Source: Aquabacterium sp029268225
GTDB lineage: Bacteria > Pseudomonadota > Gammaproteobacteria > Burkholderiales > Burkholderiaceae_C
DNA length: 64,000 nt
Assembly (NCBI RefSeq): GCF_037482285.1
Contig: NZ_JBBEYB010000009.1
Span: forward strand, 62,001 to 126,000
Direction of reading: 5' to 3'
Position 1 is the first letter of the stretch. Each line of letters opens with the position of its first letter. The translations under genes were made by a program, and so were the position numbers. Positions 35,401-42,976 of the stretch are shown in pieces. The notes below the pieces were generated by a model. It did no database searches, was not told where the DNA came from, and worked only from the letters and a program-made list of their open reading frames with translations.

Positions 35401-36443
35401 TCATGGATTTTGCCGAGGTTGTGGTTCAGGCGCACCACTTCCAGCCATTGCGCGTCGGGCGTGACCATGCGCCACGAGGCGAGGTTGTCCAGGGCGGTGC
35501 CCCAGAGCACGGCCTTCTTGCCGCCGGCGTTCATGGCGATGTTGCCGCCCACGCAGGAGGCCTCAGCCGAGGTTGGGTCCACCGCAAACACAAATCCCGC
35601 GCGCTCGGCCGCATCGGCCACGCGCTGCGTGACCACGCCCGCACCGGTCCAGACGGTGGCCACGGGCTGGTCCACGCCCGGCAGGTTCACCATCTCGACT
35701 TCGGTCATCTGTTCGAGCTTTTCGGTGTTGATCACCGCGCTCTTCCAGGTCAGCGGCACAGCACCGCCGGTGTAGCCCGTTCCACCCCCGCGCGGGATGA
35801 TGGTCAGACCGAGTTCGACGCAGCCCTTGACCAGGGCGGCCATCTCTTCTTCCGTGTCCGGTGTGAGGACGACAAAGGGATACTCGACACGCCAGTCGGT
35901 GGCGTCGGTCACGTGCGAGACGCGGCTCAGGCCGTCGAACTTGATGTTGTCGTGGCGGGTGACCTTGCGCAGCACACGCTGAGCGCGCTCACGCAACTCG
36001 CCCATCTGTTCGAACGCGCGGGCAAAGCGGTCTACAGCCGTACGGGCCATGCCCAACACCTCCCCCACCAGGGCGTCGCGGGCGCTGTCGTTGCTGGGGG
36101 TGCGACGCTTGTCGACCTCGCCCAGGCGGTGGTGCAAGGCTTCGATCAGCTGGCCACGGCGCTTGGGGTTGTCCAGCAGGTCGTCTTGCAGATAGGGGTT
36201 GCGCTGCACGACCCAGATGTCGCCCAGCACTTCGTACAGCATCCGGGCAGAGCGGCCCGTCATGCGCTCGGTGCGCAACTGGCTCAGCGCGTCCCAGGCA
36301 CGTTGGCCCAGCAGGCGCTGGACGATCTCGCGGTCCGAGAACGAGGTGTAGTTATAGGGAATCTCGCGCAGGCGTGGCTGGCCGTCCGTGTGGGCGTCGG
36401 CAGCCTGGGCAATCATGTGGGTCAACTCGGTGGGTGCGTTCAT
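32448..36443 (-). CDS. Large FAD-linked oxidoreductase with Fe-S and CCG domains (DUF3683 type)
   Basis: A 1331-residue cytoplasmic protein. The N-terminal DUF3683-like segment contains REIPYNYTSFSDREIV. It is followed by a PCMH-type FAD domain (around 190-400; IPRGGGTGYTGGAVPL), an FAD-oxidase C-terminal domain (ending in GEHGIGITKLEF) and two 4Fe-4S binding motifs (CLRCGKCKPVC near 860, CTVCHKCLTPCP near 925). Two CCG modules come last (VSCGTCYDQL near 1146, CCGEAGTLA near 1224). It looks like GlcD and GlcF, or Dld and a heterodisulfide-type subunit, fused in one chain. A 2-hydroxyacid such as D-lactate, glycolate or 2-hydroxyglutarate is the likely substrate, with electrons going to the quinone pool. 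The start at 36443 was chosen over 36485 as the residues before it are not conserved-looking. Confidence 0.88.
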   Translation of the reverse strand: MNAPTELTHMIAQAADAHTDGQPRLREIPYNYTSFSDREIVQRLLGQRAWDALSQLRTERMTGRSARMLYEVLGDIWVVQRNPYLQDDLLDNPKRRGQLIEALHHRLGEVDKRRTPSNDSARDALVGEVLGMARTAVDRFARAFEQMGELRERAQRVLRKVTRHDNIKFDGLSRVSHVTDATDWRVEYPFVVLTPDTEEEMAALVKGCVELGLTIIPRGGGTGYTGGAVPLTWKSAVINTEKLEQMTEVEMVNLPGVDQPVATVWTGAGVVTQRVADAAERAGFVFAVDPTSAEASCVGGNIAMNAGGKKAVLWGTALDNLASWRMVTPDAQWLEVVRLNHNLGKIHDVETASFELRYFEADGKTPIRTERLDIPGRTFRKEGLGKDVTDKFLAGLPGIQKEGCDGLITSARWVVHRMPKHVRTVCLEFFGNPKEGVPSIVEIKDFMFEEMKQPGGAILAGLEHLDDRYLRAVGYATKSKRGTLPKMVLIGDIVGDDEDRVARASSEVIRLANGRSGEGFVAVSGEARKKFWADRKRTAAIAKHTNAFKVNEDVVIPLPRMGEYTLGIERINIELSLRNKLALIDALEAFFQTGPQHIASFMGKVEDEEELPSAEALAEKIATAQAHLTTVRARWAFLYEHIDTPISEVDEELVAHGYQQHRNGTYTPEACDTVFNLLQTWTIRAGWKREIRDVLAHEFNGGALRPILDELKRIHKQVLRGRVWVALHMHAGDGNVHTNIPVNSDNYEMLQTAHEAVGRIMKLARSLDGVISGEHGIGITKLEFLTDEEMANFTAYKQKVDPEGRFNKGKLLRGAALKALGDDVHAADLTEAYTPSFGLMGHESLIMQQSDIGDIATSVKDCLRCGKCKPVCATHVPRANLLYSPRNKILATSLLVEAFLYEEQTRRGVSIKHWEEFEDVADHCTVCHKCLTPCPVKIDFGDVSMAMRSLLTKLGKKSFRPAGAAGMAMLNSNNPQTIKVIRSALVDVAMPLQRLGNDVLKLAARKQTSAPPASVGKASLKEQVIHFINKKMPGGLPKKTARALLDIEDKDYVPIIRNPKATTSDTEAVFYFPGCGSERLFSQVGLATQAMLWHAGVQTVLPPGYLCCGYPQRGAGQFDVAEKMITDNRVLFHRVANTLNYLDIKTVVVSCGTCYDQLQGYQFDKIFPGCRIIDIHEYLLEKGITLPKAGGYLFHDPCHSPMKQQDPMKTVKALLGDGVIKSERCCGEAGTLAVNRPDISTQVRFRKEEEIRKGEAALREQGLIGAKDNAKILTSCPACLQGLSRYVDDAQTGLLEADYVVIEMAKQILGENWMPEYVAKANNGGIERVLV

Positions 36444-36683
36444 GAGGGCGCCAGACGCGAAGGGCCGGATTTCAGAAATGCGCAAGGCACCTGGGGGCGA
36501 TGGATCACACCCAGGCGCTGCTGTGGGGGTGGTTTTCGCGCCTGAGGTGAGATGGTAACGCAGCAGGTCATGCCCTTAGTCAGAAAAGGGCGCTTAGTCC
36601 GGCCTTATGGCAGCGTTTGGGTGCGTTTGAAGTCGTTATGCTGACAACACTGACACCTCGATGACCTTTTGCCGAGCCTCCCT

Positions 36684-37493
36684 ATGCACGCTGCCGCTCC
36701 GAATGCCGCCTGGCCTTATCCCTGCTGGATTGCCCACCGAGGTGCGGGGGAGTTGGCGCCCGAGAACACCATGGCAGCCTTCCGTTTGGGCGCCGAGCAT
36801 GGGTTTGCCATGTTCGAGTGCGACGTGAAGCTGAGTGCCGATGGTGAGCCGTTTCTGCTGCACGACACCGACCTGAATCGCACGACCAACGGGCAGGGCG
36901 ACGCGGGGTTGTTGACCTGGGATGCACTCTCACGTCTGGACGCCGGCAGTTGGCATGGCCGCCCGTATGCGGGGGAGCCGCTGCTGCGCTTGGAGTCCTT
37001 GGCCCGTTGGCTGCAGGCCTTGGGCATGATGGTCAATCTGGAAATCAAGCCCACACCCGGTGACGAAGTGCGCACGGGACGGGTGGTGGCGCAGCATGTC
37101 GCGCGACTGTGGTCGCAAGCTCACGTCAAGCCTCTGCTCAGCTCGTTCAGCACCGTCGCCTTGGAGGCCGCTCGCCAGACGCAGCCGGAGCTGCCCCGGG
37201 CCTTGCTGCTTGATACGTGGACCGATGGCAGCATCGGCACCGCCGTGCGACTCGGATGTGTTGCCGTGGTCGTGAACCATGCTCATTTGAACGCCGAGCG
37301 CATCGCTGCGATCCATGCGGTCGGCATGAAAGCCTTGAGCTACACCGTCAATCAGGCGTCACGCGCCAGCGCATTGTGGCGCGCCGGCCTGGACGGGCTG
37401 ATCACCGATCGGGTGGACGTGTTTGAACCCCAGGCGCGTCTGGGGGCCAATCCGGCGCGGCTGATGGTGGAGGCCGAGGCCTTGATGGCTTGA
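36684..37493 (+). CDS. ugpQ: Glycerophosphodiester phosphodiesterase
   Basis: A 269-residue cytoplasmic GDPD that hydrolyses glycerophosphodiesters to glycerol 3-phosphate and an alcohol. The active-site segment IAHRGAGELAPENTMAAF carries the catalytic His and Arg. The metal ligands E-x-D (FECDVKLSADG), H (FLLHDTDLNRTTNG) and NLEIKP follow, and the C-terminal SYTVNQ is typical. It has no signal peptide, as in UgpQ. The 240-base gap before it (36444-36683) holds no gene I can see. It is convergent with mpl; short hairpins at 37498-37517 and 37520-37541 lie between the two genes. Confidence 0.92.
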   Translation: MHAAAPNAAWPYPCWIAHRGAGELAPENTMAAFRLGAEHGFAMFECDVKLSADGEPFLLHDTDLNRTTNGQGDAGLLTWDALSRLDAGSWHGRPYAGEPLLRLESLARWLQALGMMVNLEIKPTPGDEVRTGRVVAQHVARLWSQAHVKPLLSSFSTVALEAARQTQPELPRALLLDTWTDGSIGTAVRLGCVAVVVNHAHLNAERIAAIHAVGMKALSYTVNQASRASALWRAGLDGLITDRVDVFEPQARLGANPARLMVEAEALMA

Positions 37494-37528
37494 GGCGCTG
37501 CACCCCCAGCGGTGCAGGTGGCGCAGGC

Positions 37529-38911
37529 TCAGCCCTGCGCCAAGGCGTTCAGCAACTTGTCGTGAACGCCGCCAAAGCCGCCATTGCTCATGCACAGGAC
37601 GTGGTCGCCTGGCTGCGCAGCCTTGACGATCTTGCTCACCAGCGTGTCGATGTTGTCGGACATCACGGCGCGATCCCCCATCTCCAGCAAGGCCTCTGAA
37701 GCATCCCAACCCAGGCCGCCACTGTGACAGAAGGCCAGATCGGCTTCCTCCAGTGACCACGGCAGTTGCGCCTTCATCGTGCCCAGCTTCATGGTGTTGG
37801 AGCGCGGCTCGAACACTGCCAGGATGCGGCTGTCTGGTCCGACCTTGCGGCGCAGGCCGTCCACGGTCGTGCGGATGGCCGTGGGGTGATGGGCGAAGTC
37901 GTCGTACACCGTGATGCCACGCACCTCGCCCTTCAATTCCAGGCGGCGTTTGACGTTGGCAAATTGCCCCAGCGCTTCGCAGGCCTGCTGTGGCGTCACG
38001 CCCACATGCTCGGCGGCGGCGATCGCTGCCAAGGCGTTCAACTGGTTGTGTTCGCCCAACAGGGCCCATTCCACGCGACCGACCAGCACACCGGCTTTCA
38101 GCACGTCAAAGGCGTGCGGCTCGCCGCGGGCGCGGAAACCGGGCGCGTCGCGCCGCTCGCCAAAACGCACCACGTCGCTCCAGCAACCGCGCTCCAGCAC
38201 GCGGCTCAAAGCCTCCTCGCGTGCATTGACAACGAGACGGCCACTGGCGGGCACGGTGCGCACCAGGTGGTGGAACTGTGTTTCGATGGCGGCCAGGTCT
38301 GCAAAGATGTCGGCGTGGTCAAACTCAAGGTTGTTTAGGATGGCCGTGCGTGGACGGTAATGCACGAACTTGCTGCGCTTGTCGAAGAAGGCCGTGTCGT
38401 ATTCGTCCGCCTCGATCACGAAGGGGTGACCCGTGGCCGGACGGCTGGCCGCTTCGGTGTTGCCCAGTCGCGCCGACACGCCAAAGTTCTGCGGCACGCC
38501 ACCCACCAAGAAGCCCGGCTGCAGCCCGGCAAACTCCAGGATCCAGGTCAGCATGGACGTGGTCGTGGTCTTGCCGTGCGTGCCTGCCACGGCCAGCACA
38601 TGGCGGCCTTGCAGCACGTTCTCGCTCAACCACTGCGGACCGCTCGTGTAGGGCAGCCCCGCATCCAGAATGGCTTCCATCAATGGGTTGCCACGCGAGA
38701 CCACGTTGCCGATCACGAACAGATCCGGCTGGAGCGACAGCTGCTCGACCCCATAGCCTTCGATCAGGTCGATGCCCAGCGCGCGGAGCTGGTCGCTCAT
38801 CGGCGGATAGACGCCTGCATCGCAGCCGGTGACACGGTGGCCCGCCTCGCGGGCGAGCGCAGCCACGCCACCCATGAAGGTGCCGCAGATGCCAAGAATG
38901 TGGATGTGCAT
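37529..38911 (-). CDS. mpl: UDP-N-acetylmuramate:L-alanyl-gamma-D-glutamyl-meso-diaminopimelate ligase
   Basis: Murein recycling ligase of 460 residues that joins the recovered tripeptide to UDP-MurNAc. The start MHIHILGICGTFMGGVA is the Mur-ligase Rossmann glycine motif in its Mpl form. The ATP loop is VAGTHGKTTTTSML, then EADEYDTAFFDKRSKF and the C-terminal YDDFAHHPTAI with FEPRSNTMK. The last gives Mpl rather than MurC. It lies seven bases downstream of hemL, so thiD-hemL-mpl form an operon. The start at 38911 was chosen on the motif. Confidence 0.95.
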   Translation of the reverse strand: MHIHILGICGTFMGGVAALAREAGHRVTGCDAGVYPPMSDQLRALGIDLIEGYGVEQLSLQPDLFVIGNVVSRGNPLMEAILDAGLPYTSGPQWLSENVLQGRHVLAVAGTHGKTTTTSMLTWILEFAGLQPGFLVGGVPQNFGVSARLGNTEAASRPATGHPFVIEADEYDTAFFDKRSKFVHYRPRTAILNNLEFDHADIFADLAAIETQFHHLVRTVPASGRLVVNAREEALSRVLERGCWSDVVRFGERRDAPGFRARGEPHAFDVLKAGVLVGRVEWALLGEHNQLNALAAIAAAEHVGVTPQQACEALGQFANVKRRLELKGEVRGITVYDDFAHHPTAIRTTVDGLRRKVGPDSRILAVFEPRSNTMKLGTMKAQLPWSLEEADLAFCHSGGLGWDASEALLEMGDRAVMSDNIDTLVSKIVKAAQPGDHVLCMSNGGFGGVHDKLLNALAQG

Positions 38912-38918
38912 GGAAACG

Positions 38919-40211
38919 TCAGAGTTGGCGGAACGCCTCGGCAGCCGCAGCCACCGTGTCGGCAATGTCCTGTTCCGTGTGGGCCGCGCTCACAAAGCCG
39001 GCTTCGTACATGGCGGGGGCGAAGTACACCCCACGGTCGAGCATCAGGTGATAGAAGCGATTGAAGCGCTCGCTCCCCTTGGCCATGACCTGCTGGTAGT
39101 TTTGTGGCAGTGCCTCGGCAAAGAAGAAGCCGAACATGCCGCCCTGGCAATCGGTGACCAGGGGGATGCCGGCTTGCGCCGCTGCCTGCGCCATCCCGTC
39201 CATCAGGCTGCGGGTGCGGGCCGACAGGGCTTCGAAAAAGCCTTCGCGCTGGATCAGCTTGAGCGTGGTCAGGCCGCAGGCCGTGGCCACCGGGTTGCCC
39301 GACAGCGTGCCAGCCTGGTAGACCGGGCCCAGGGGGGCCAGCTTGGACATGATCTCGCGCGAGGAGGCGAAGGCAGCGAGTGGCATGCCGCCACCAATGA
39401 CCTTGCCGAACACACTCATGTCGGGCTGGAAGCCCGGGATCTCGCGTGCGTAGATGCTCTGGGCGCTGCCCAAGGCCACACGGAAGCCGCTCATGACCTC
39501 GTCAAAGACCAGCAAGGCGCCGTGTTGGTTGCACAGCTCACGGATGCGCTTCATGAACGGTACGCTGGCGCGCACGAAGTTCATGTTGCCGGCAATCGGT
39601 TCAATCATCACGCAGGCGATCTCGTCTCCTTGCGTGGCGAACGCCTCTTCAATCTGCGCGATGTTGTTGTACTCCAGCACCAGGGTGTGCTGCACCACCT
39701 CAGGTGGCACGCCTGCGCTGGTGGGGTGTCCAAAGGTGGCCAATCCCGAGCCAGCTTTGACCAGCAGCGCATCGGCGTGGCCGTGATAGCAGCCTTCGAA
39801 CTTGATCAACTTGCTGCGACCGGTGTAGCCGCGCGCCAAACGGATCGCACTCATGCCGGCTTCGGTGCCCGAGCTCACCAAACGAACCTGCTCGGCGCTC
39901 GGAGCCAGCTTGAGAATCTCTTCGGCCAACTCGATTTCGCGCTCGGTCGGGGCCCCAAACGAGAACCCATCCAGCGCCGCCTTTTGCACGGCTTCCAGCA
40001 CTTCCGGGTGGCCGTGACCCAGGATCATCGGTCCCCATGATCCGATGTAATCGATATATCGGGAGCCTTCGGCATCCCACATGTACGCGCCTGCTGCGCG
40101 AGCAATGAAGCGGGGGGTGCCGCCCACGGCGCGAAAAGCGCGTACGGGCGAGTTGACACCACCGGGAATGACGCGCTGAGCGCGTTCGAACAGGGAAACG
40201 TTAGTGGACAT
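38919..40211 (-). CDS. hemL: Glutamate-1-semialdehyde 2,1-aminomutase
   Basis: PLP enzyme of 430 residues that converts glutamate 1-semialdehyde into 5-aminolevulinate in the C5 haem pathway. It begins MSTNVSLFERAQRVIPGGVNSPVRAF, the invariant HemL N-terminus. It contains YIDYIGSWGPMILGH and the PLP-lysine segment GKVIGGGMPLAAF, and ends in a typical AAAEAFRQL helix. The start at 40211 is fixed by this motif and overlaps the end of the upstream kinase by 11 bases. Its presence shows the C5 rather than the Shemin route. Confidence 0.97.
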   Translation of the reverse strand: MSTNVSLFERAQRVIPGGVNSPVRAFRAVGGTPRFIARAAGAYMWDAEGSRYIDYIGSWGPMILGHGHPEVLEAVQKAALDGFSFGAPTEREIELAEEILKLAPSAEQVRLVSSGTEAGMSAIRLARGYTGRSKLIKFEGCYHGHADALLVKAGSGLATFGHPTSAGVPPEVVQHTLVLEYNNIAQIEEAFATQGDEIACVMIEPIAGNMNFVRASVPFMKRIRELCNQHGALLVFDEVMSGFRVALGSAQSIYAREIPGFQPDMSVFGKVIGGGMPLAAFASSREIMSKLAPLGPVYQAGTLSGNPVATACGLTTLKLIQREGFFEALSARTRSLMDGMAQAAAQAGIPLVTDCQGGMFGFFFAEALPQNYQQVMAKGSERFNRFYHLMLDRGVYFAPAMYEAGFVSAAHTEQDIADTVAAAAEAFRQL

Positions 40212-41148
40212 TGCGTGAATGCAGAGGAGGGACGGTGTCGTCGAGCAGGTCGACGGACTCTTCGGGAGCGGGCCCCTCGGGGGGCTCTTCACCGGGAGGC
40301 AGGGCCCAGAAGAAGCGGTCAGGGATGACGCCACCCATGCCGGGGCGGAAGCCGGCATCCAATGCCTGATCCAGAAAACTCAAAGCCTCCGCGGCCGCGA
40401 CATCCAGTGCGGTCCCGCTGGAGAGGATCGCAGCCAGTGCCGCCGACAGCGTGTCACCAGCGCCGACAAAACTGGCTTCGAAACGTTCAAAACGCTCACC
40501 GCACATGGCCCCTTGAGGCGATGCCAGCACGTTGTCAATGAACTGGTCGGGCAATTGCACGCCCGTCACCAGCACGTAGTCGGTGCCGTGCTCGGCCGCG
40601 GCCACGGCCAACTCACGCGCAGACGGCGGACGTTCAGCGTCCCATTCTGGCAACAGGAAGTCAGTCAGGGTATTGTGGCTCCCGACCAACACCATCGTGG
40701 CTGGCAGGATCAACTCCCGAAAGGCATCAAGGTAGGCCATCTGAGCATCGTCATCCATCCACGACAAGTTGGGCAGATACGACACCAATGGCACATCGGT
40801 GTAGTCGGAAAGGATCTCGGCCACGGCGCTCACGCCCTCGGCGCTGCCCAGGAAGCCCACCTTCCACGAGGCGATGGTGGCATCCTCCAGCACGGAACGC
40901 GCCTGGTCCACCACGGCCTCAGAGTCGAGTTCGTGGGCTTCGAAGATCTCCGCGGTGTCGCGTACCAGGATGCTGGTGACCACGGGCAGGGCGTGGGCTC
41001 CCATCGCAGCGATCGTCGCGATATCAGCCCCGATTCCAGACGCACCGGTGGGGTCGCTGGCGTTGAAACTGAGGACACAAGCCGGTGCCCCGGCATCTTG
41101 CTCTTCGGCCGCCAGTGTGAGATCTTGTCCGATAAGTTGAGAATTCAT
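40201..41148 (-). CDS. ThiD-like phosphomethylpyrimidine kinase (ribokinase superfamily)
   Basis: A 315-residue ribokinase-fold kinase closest to ThiD, which phosphorylates hydroxymethylpyrimidine (phosphate) for thiamine. The N-terminal substrate loop is SDPTGASGIGADIATIAAMGAHALPVVT; the C-terminal anion hole is FVGAGDTLSAALAA. ThiD usually has a Cys after GTG at this place, whereas GAGD with Asp is the ribokinase form. An acidic, Pro/Glu-rich C-terminal tail (about 35 residues) is unusual. It is the first gene of the thiD-hemL-mpl operon and is divergent from rubA. I see no TPP riboswitch in its leader. I leave the symbol blank because of the changed motif. Confidence 0.75.
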   Translation of the reverse strand: MNSQLIGQDLTLAAEEQDAGAPACVLSFNASDPTGASGIGADIATIAAMGAHALPVVTSILVRDTAEIFEAHELDSEAVVDQARSVLEDATIASWKVGFLGSAEGVSAVAEILSDYTDVPLVSYLPNLSWMDDDAQMAYLDAFRELILPATMVLVGSHNTLTDFLLPEWDAERPPSARELAVAAAEHGTDYVLVTGVQLPDQFIDNVLASPQGAMCGERFERFEASFVGAGDTLSAALAAILSSGTALDVAAAEALSFLDQALDAGFRPGMGGVIPDRFFWALPPGEEPPEGPAPEESVDLLDDTVPPLHSRNVH

Positions 41149-41255
41149 GGCGGTTTTATCGAAAGATAAGGTCTACTTGCCCACAAACCCTTGGATTTGC
41201 GCGAAAGACCGATGGCTACAATCAGTCCATTGTATTCAAGCTGGTTTAAGTCGAC

Positions 41256-41429
41256 GTGAACGAATTTCGTACCTGGATGTGCCTGATCTGCGGCTGGATT
41301 TACGATGAAGCGGCAGGCTTGCCCGAAGAAGGCATCCCGGCAGGTACCCGCTGGGAAGATGTGCCCATGAACTGGGTCTGCCCGGAGTGCGGTGCGCGCA
41401 AGGACGACTTCGAGATGGTGCAGGTTTGA
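41256..41429 (+). CDS. rubA: Rubredoxin
   Basis: A 57-residue one-iron electron carrier. Four cysteines in two pairs (C9/C12 in CLIC and C42/C45 in CPEC) hold the iron. It has the typical W-x-C, GWIYDEAAG, G-I-P-A-G-T-R-W-E-D-V-P and W-x-C-P-E-C-G segments. The GTG start at 41256 is the only possible one: an in-frame TAA lies three codons upstream, and there is no strong ribosome site. It sits directly upstream of pilG, a position I recall as common in Burkholderiales, though no link to twitching is established. It is too short to be found by a length filter. Confidence 0.93.
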   Translation: MNEFRTWMCLICGWIYDEAAGLPEEGIPAGTRWEDVPMNWVCPECGARKDDFEMVQV

Positions 41430-41502
41430 TCCGAAGTGTTTGAGCGTGCTGTAATGGTTCGGGAGAAGCCCGGTCTGGGACACAGTTTGGAGGAACGCTT
41501 TC

Positions 41503-41898
41503 GTGCCTGAAGTTGACAGCCCCGAAATTCGGGGACCCAAGAAGATTCTCGTCATTGATGACAGCAACACCATTCGGCGCAGCGCCGAGATCTTCCTCAA
41601 GCAAGGGGGATATGAGGTGGTCTTGGCCGAAGATGGTTTTGATGCTTTGTCCAAAGTCAATGACCATGCACCAGATGTTATTTTTTGTGACATCCTGATG
41701 CCGCGCCTTGATGGCTACCAGACTTGCGCCATCATCAAGCGCAACCCGAAATTCACCAACACGCCCGTCATCATGCTGTCCTCCAAGGATGGTCTCTTCG
41801 ACAAGGCGCGTGGCCGCATGGTGGGTTCACAGGATTACCTGACCAAACCTTTTACCAAGGACCAACTCTTGCAAGCGGTTGCCCAGTACGGCGGCTGA
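41503..41898 (+). CDS. pilG: Twitching motility response regulator PilG
   Basis: A single-domain receiver of 131 residues with a short N-terminal extension. Acidic pair D19-D20 and phosphoacceptor D63 (VIFCDILMPRLDGYQ) are visible, as are LSSKDGLFDKARG and DYLTKPFTKDQL, the characteristic PilG sequence. Phospho-PilG promotes pilus extension through PilB in Pseudomonas. It starts with GTG at 41503. It is first of pilGHIJ-chpA. Confidence 0.95.
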   Translation: MPEVDSPEIRGPKKILVIDDSNTIRRSAEIFLKQGGYEVVLAEDGFDALSKVNDHAPDVIFCDILMPRLDGYQTCAIIKRNPKFTNTPVIMLSSKDGLFDKARGRMVGSQDYLTKPFTKDQLLQAVAQYGG

Positions 41899-41999
41899 AG
41901 GCCTGAGACGGTTTGCTCACCGATCACTGCCAGGGATGAATGTTGATCACGCGAGAGTGTCTGCACCAAGTTGGCGCTCCCGCATGAAGAAGGTTGGAT

Positions 42000-42365
42000 A
42001 TGCCGATTCAAAAAATACTGCTTGTTGATGATTCCAAGACCGAACTGCATGTGCTGTCGGAACTTCTGACCAAGAACGGTTATGCCGTGCGCACAGCCGA
42101 AAACGGCGAGGAGGCCATGCGCCGCCTGCAGGAAGAGAAGCCCGACTTGATCCTGATGGATGTGGTCATGCCTGGCCAGAACGGCTTTCAGCTCACCCGT
42201 GCGATCACCCGTGATCCGCAGTTTGCCAACGTGCCGGTGATCATGTGCACCAGCAAGAACCAGGAAACCGACCGGGTCTGGGGTATGCGCCAGGGGGCCA
42301 GCGATTACGTCGTCAAGCCGGTGAATCCGGAAGAGTTGCTCCGCAAGATCAAGGCATTCGGCTGA
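42000..42365 (+). CDS. pilH: Twitching motility response regulator PilH
   Basis: A single-domain receiver of 121 residues. Acidic pair D10-D11, phosphoacceptor D54 (LILMDVVMPGQNGFQ) and the PilH-specific MCTSKNQETDRVWGMRQGASDYVVKPV are visible. In Pseudomonas PilH drains phosphate from the Chp system and favours retraction through PilT. The ATG at 42000 follows AAGAAGG; a TTG two codons earlier is less likely. The 101-base gap after pilG holds nothing clear. Confidence 0.95.
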   Translation: MPIQKILLVDDSKTELHVLSELLTKNGYAVRTAENGEEAMRRLQEEKPDLILMDVVMPGQNGFQLTRAITRDPQFANVPVIMCTSKNQETDRVWGMRQGASDYVVKPVNPEELLRKIKAFG

Positions 42366-42381
42366 GATCGGGGGCGCACAG

Positions 42382-42924
42382 ATGGCCAACAAAGAAGCAC
42401 TCCGGGCTCTGCAACAGCGTCTGGCGGAGCGTTTGCAGACCGTGCGGGAGCATGCGCCAGCCCGAAACTGGCTGGCGGTTGAGATTGCCGGCCACGGTTT
42501 TCTGATGCCGCTGGAGCAGGCTGGCGAGATTTTCCCGCTGTCGCCTGCGCAGCATGTGCCGCACAGTCAGCCCTGGTTCCTGGGCGTTGCCAATCTGCGC
42601 GGTCAACTGCACGGCGTGGTCGACACGGCCATCTTTTTGGGGCTTTCCGATCGTGCCGGGCGCAACCTGACTGACGTCGGGGTGCGTGATGCAGGACGTT
42701 TGGTGGCCCTCAACACCGCCCTGCAACTCAATGTGGCGTTGCTGATTGACCGCTTGCTGGGTTTGCGTAACGCCAGCATGTTGAAGCCGGCCGCCAGGGA
42801 GGCGTCCGAAGGCAAACCTCACTTCATCGGACAGGCCATGACCGATGATCAGGGGCGAGTCTGGTACGAGCTGGATTTGGCCGCCCTGTCGGCCGACGAG
42901 GCATTTTTGAAGATCGATGTCTGA
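42382..42924 (+). CDS. pilI: Twitching motility CheW-like adaptor PilI
   Basis: A 180-residue CheW-domain protein that couples the receptor PilJ to the kinase ChpA. Visible features are AVEIAGHGFLMPLEQAGEIFPL and WFLGVANLRGQLHGVVDTAIFLG, the CheW core motif G-V-x-N-L-R-G, with VWYELDLAALSADEAFLKI at the end. It is less conserved than the CheW at 31264. Its stop falls inside the possible upstream start of pilJ. Confidence 0.93.
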   Translation: MANKEALRALQQRLAERLQTVREHAPARNWLAVEIAGHGFLMPLEQAGEIFPLSPAQHVPHSQPWFLGVANLRGQLHGVVDTAIFLGLSDRAGRNLTDVGVRDAGRLVALNTALQLNVALLIDRLLGLRNASMLKPAAREASEGKPHFIGQAMTDDQGRVWYELDLAALSADEAFLKIDV

Positions 42925-42976
42925 CGGTGTCACCCGTCGAGCGCTGTATACATCTGACCGTTTGGAGCACAAGAAC

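Noticed and set aside
32439..36545. Long plus-strand open frames (748 and 577 codons)
   Set aside because: Both are antisense to the FAD/Fe-S oxidoreductase and have mirror-frame composition.
41149..41255. TPP riboswitch upstream of the ThiD-like gene
   Set aside because: The leader is short and shows no conserved thi-box sequence.
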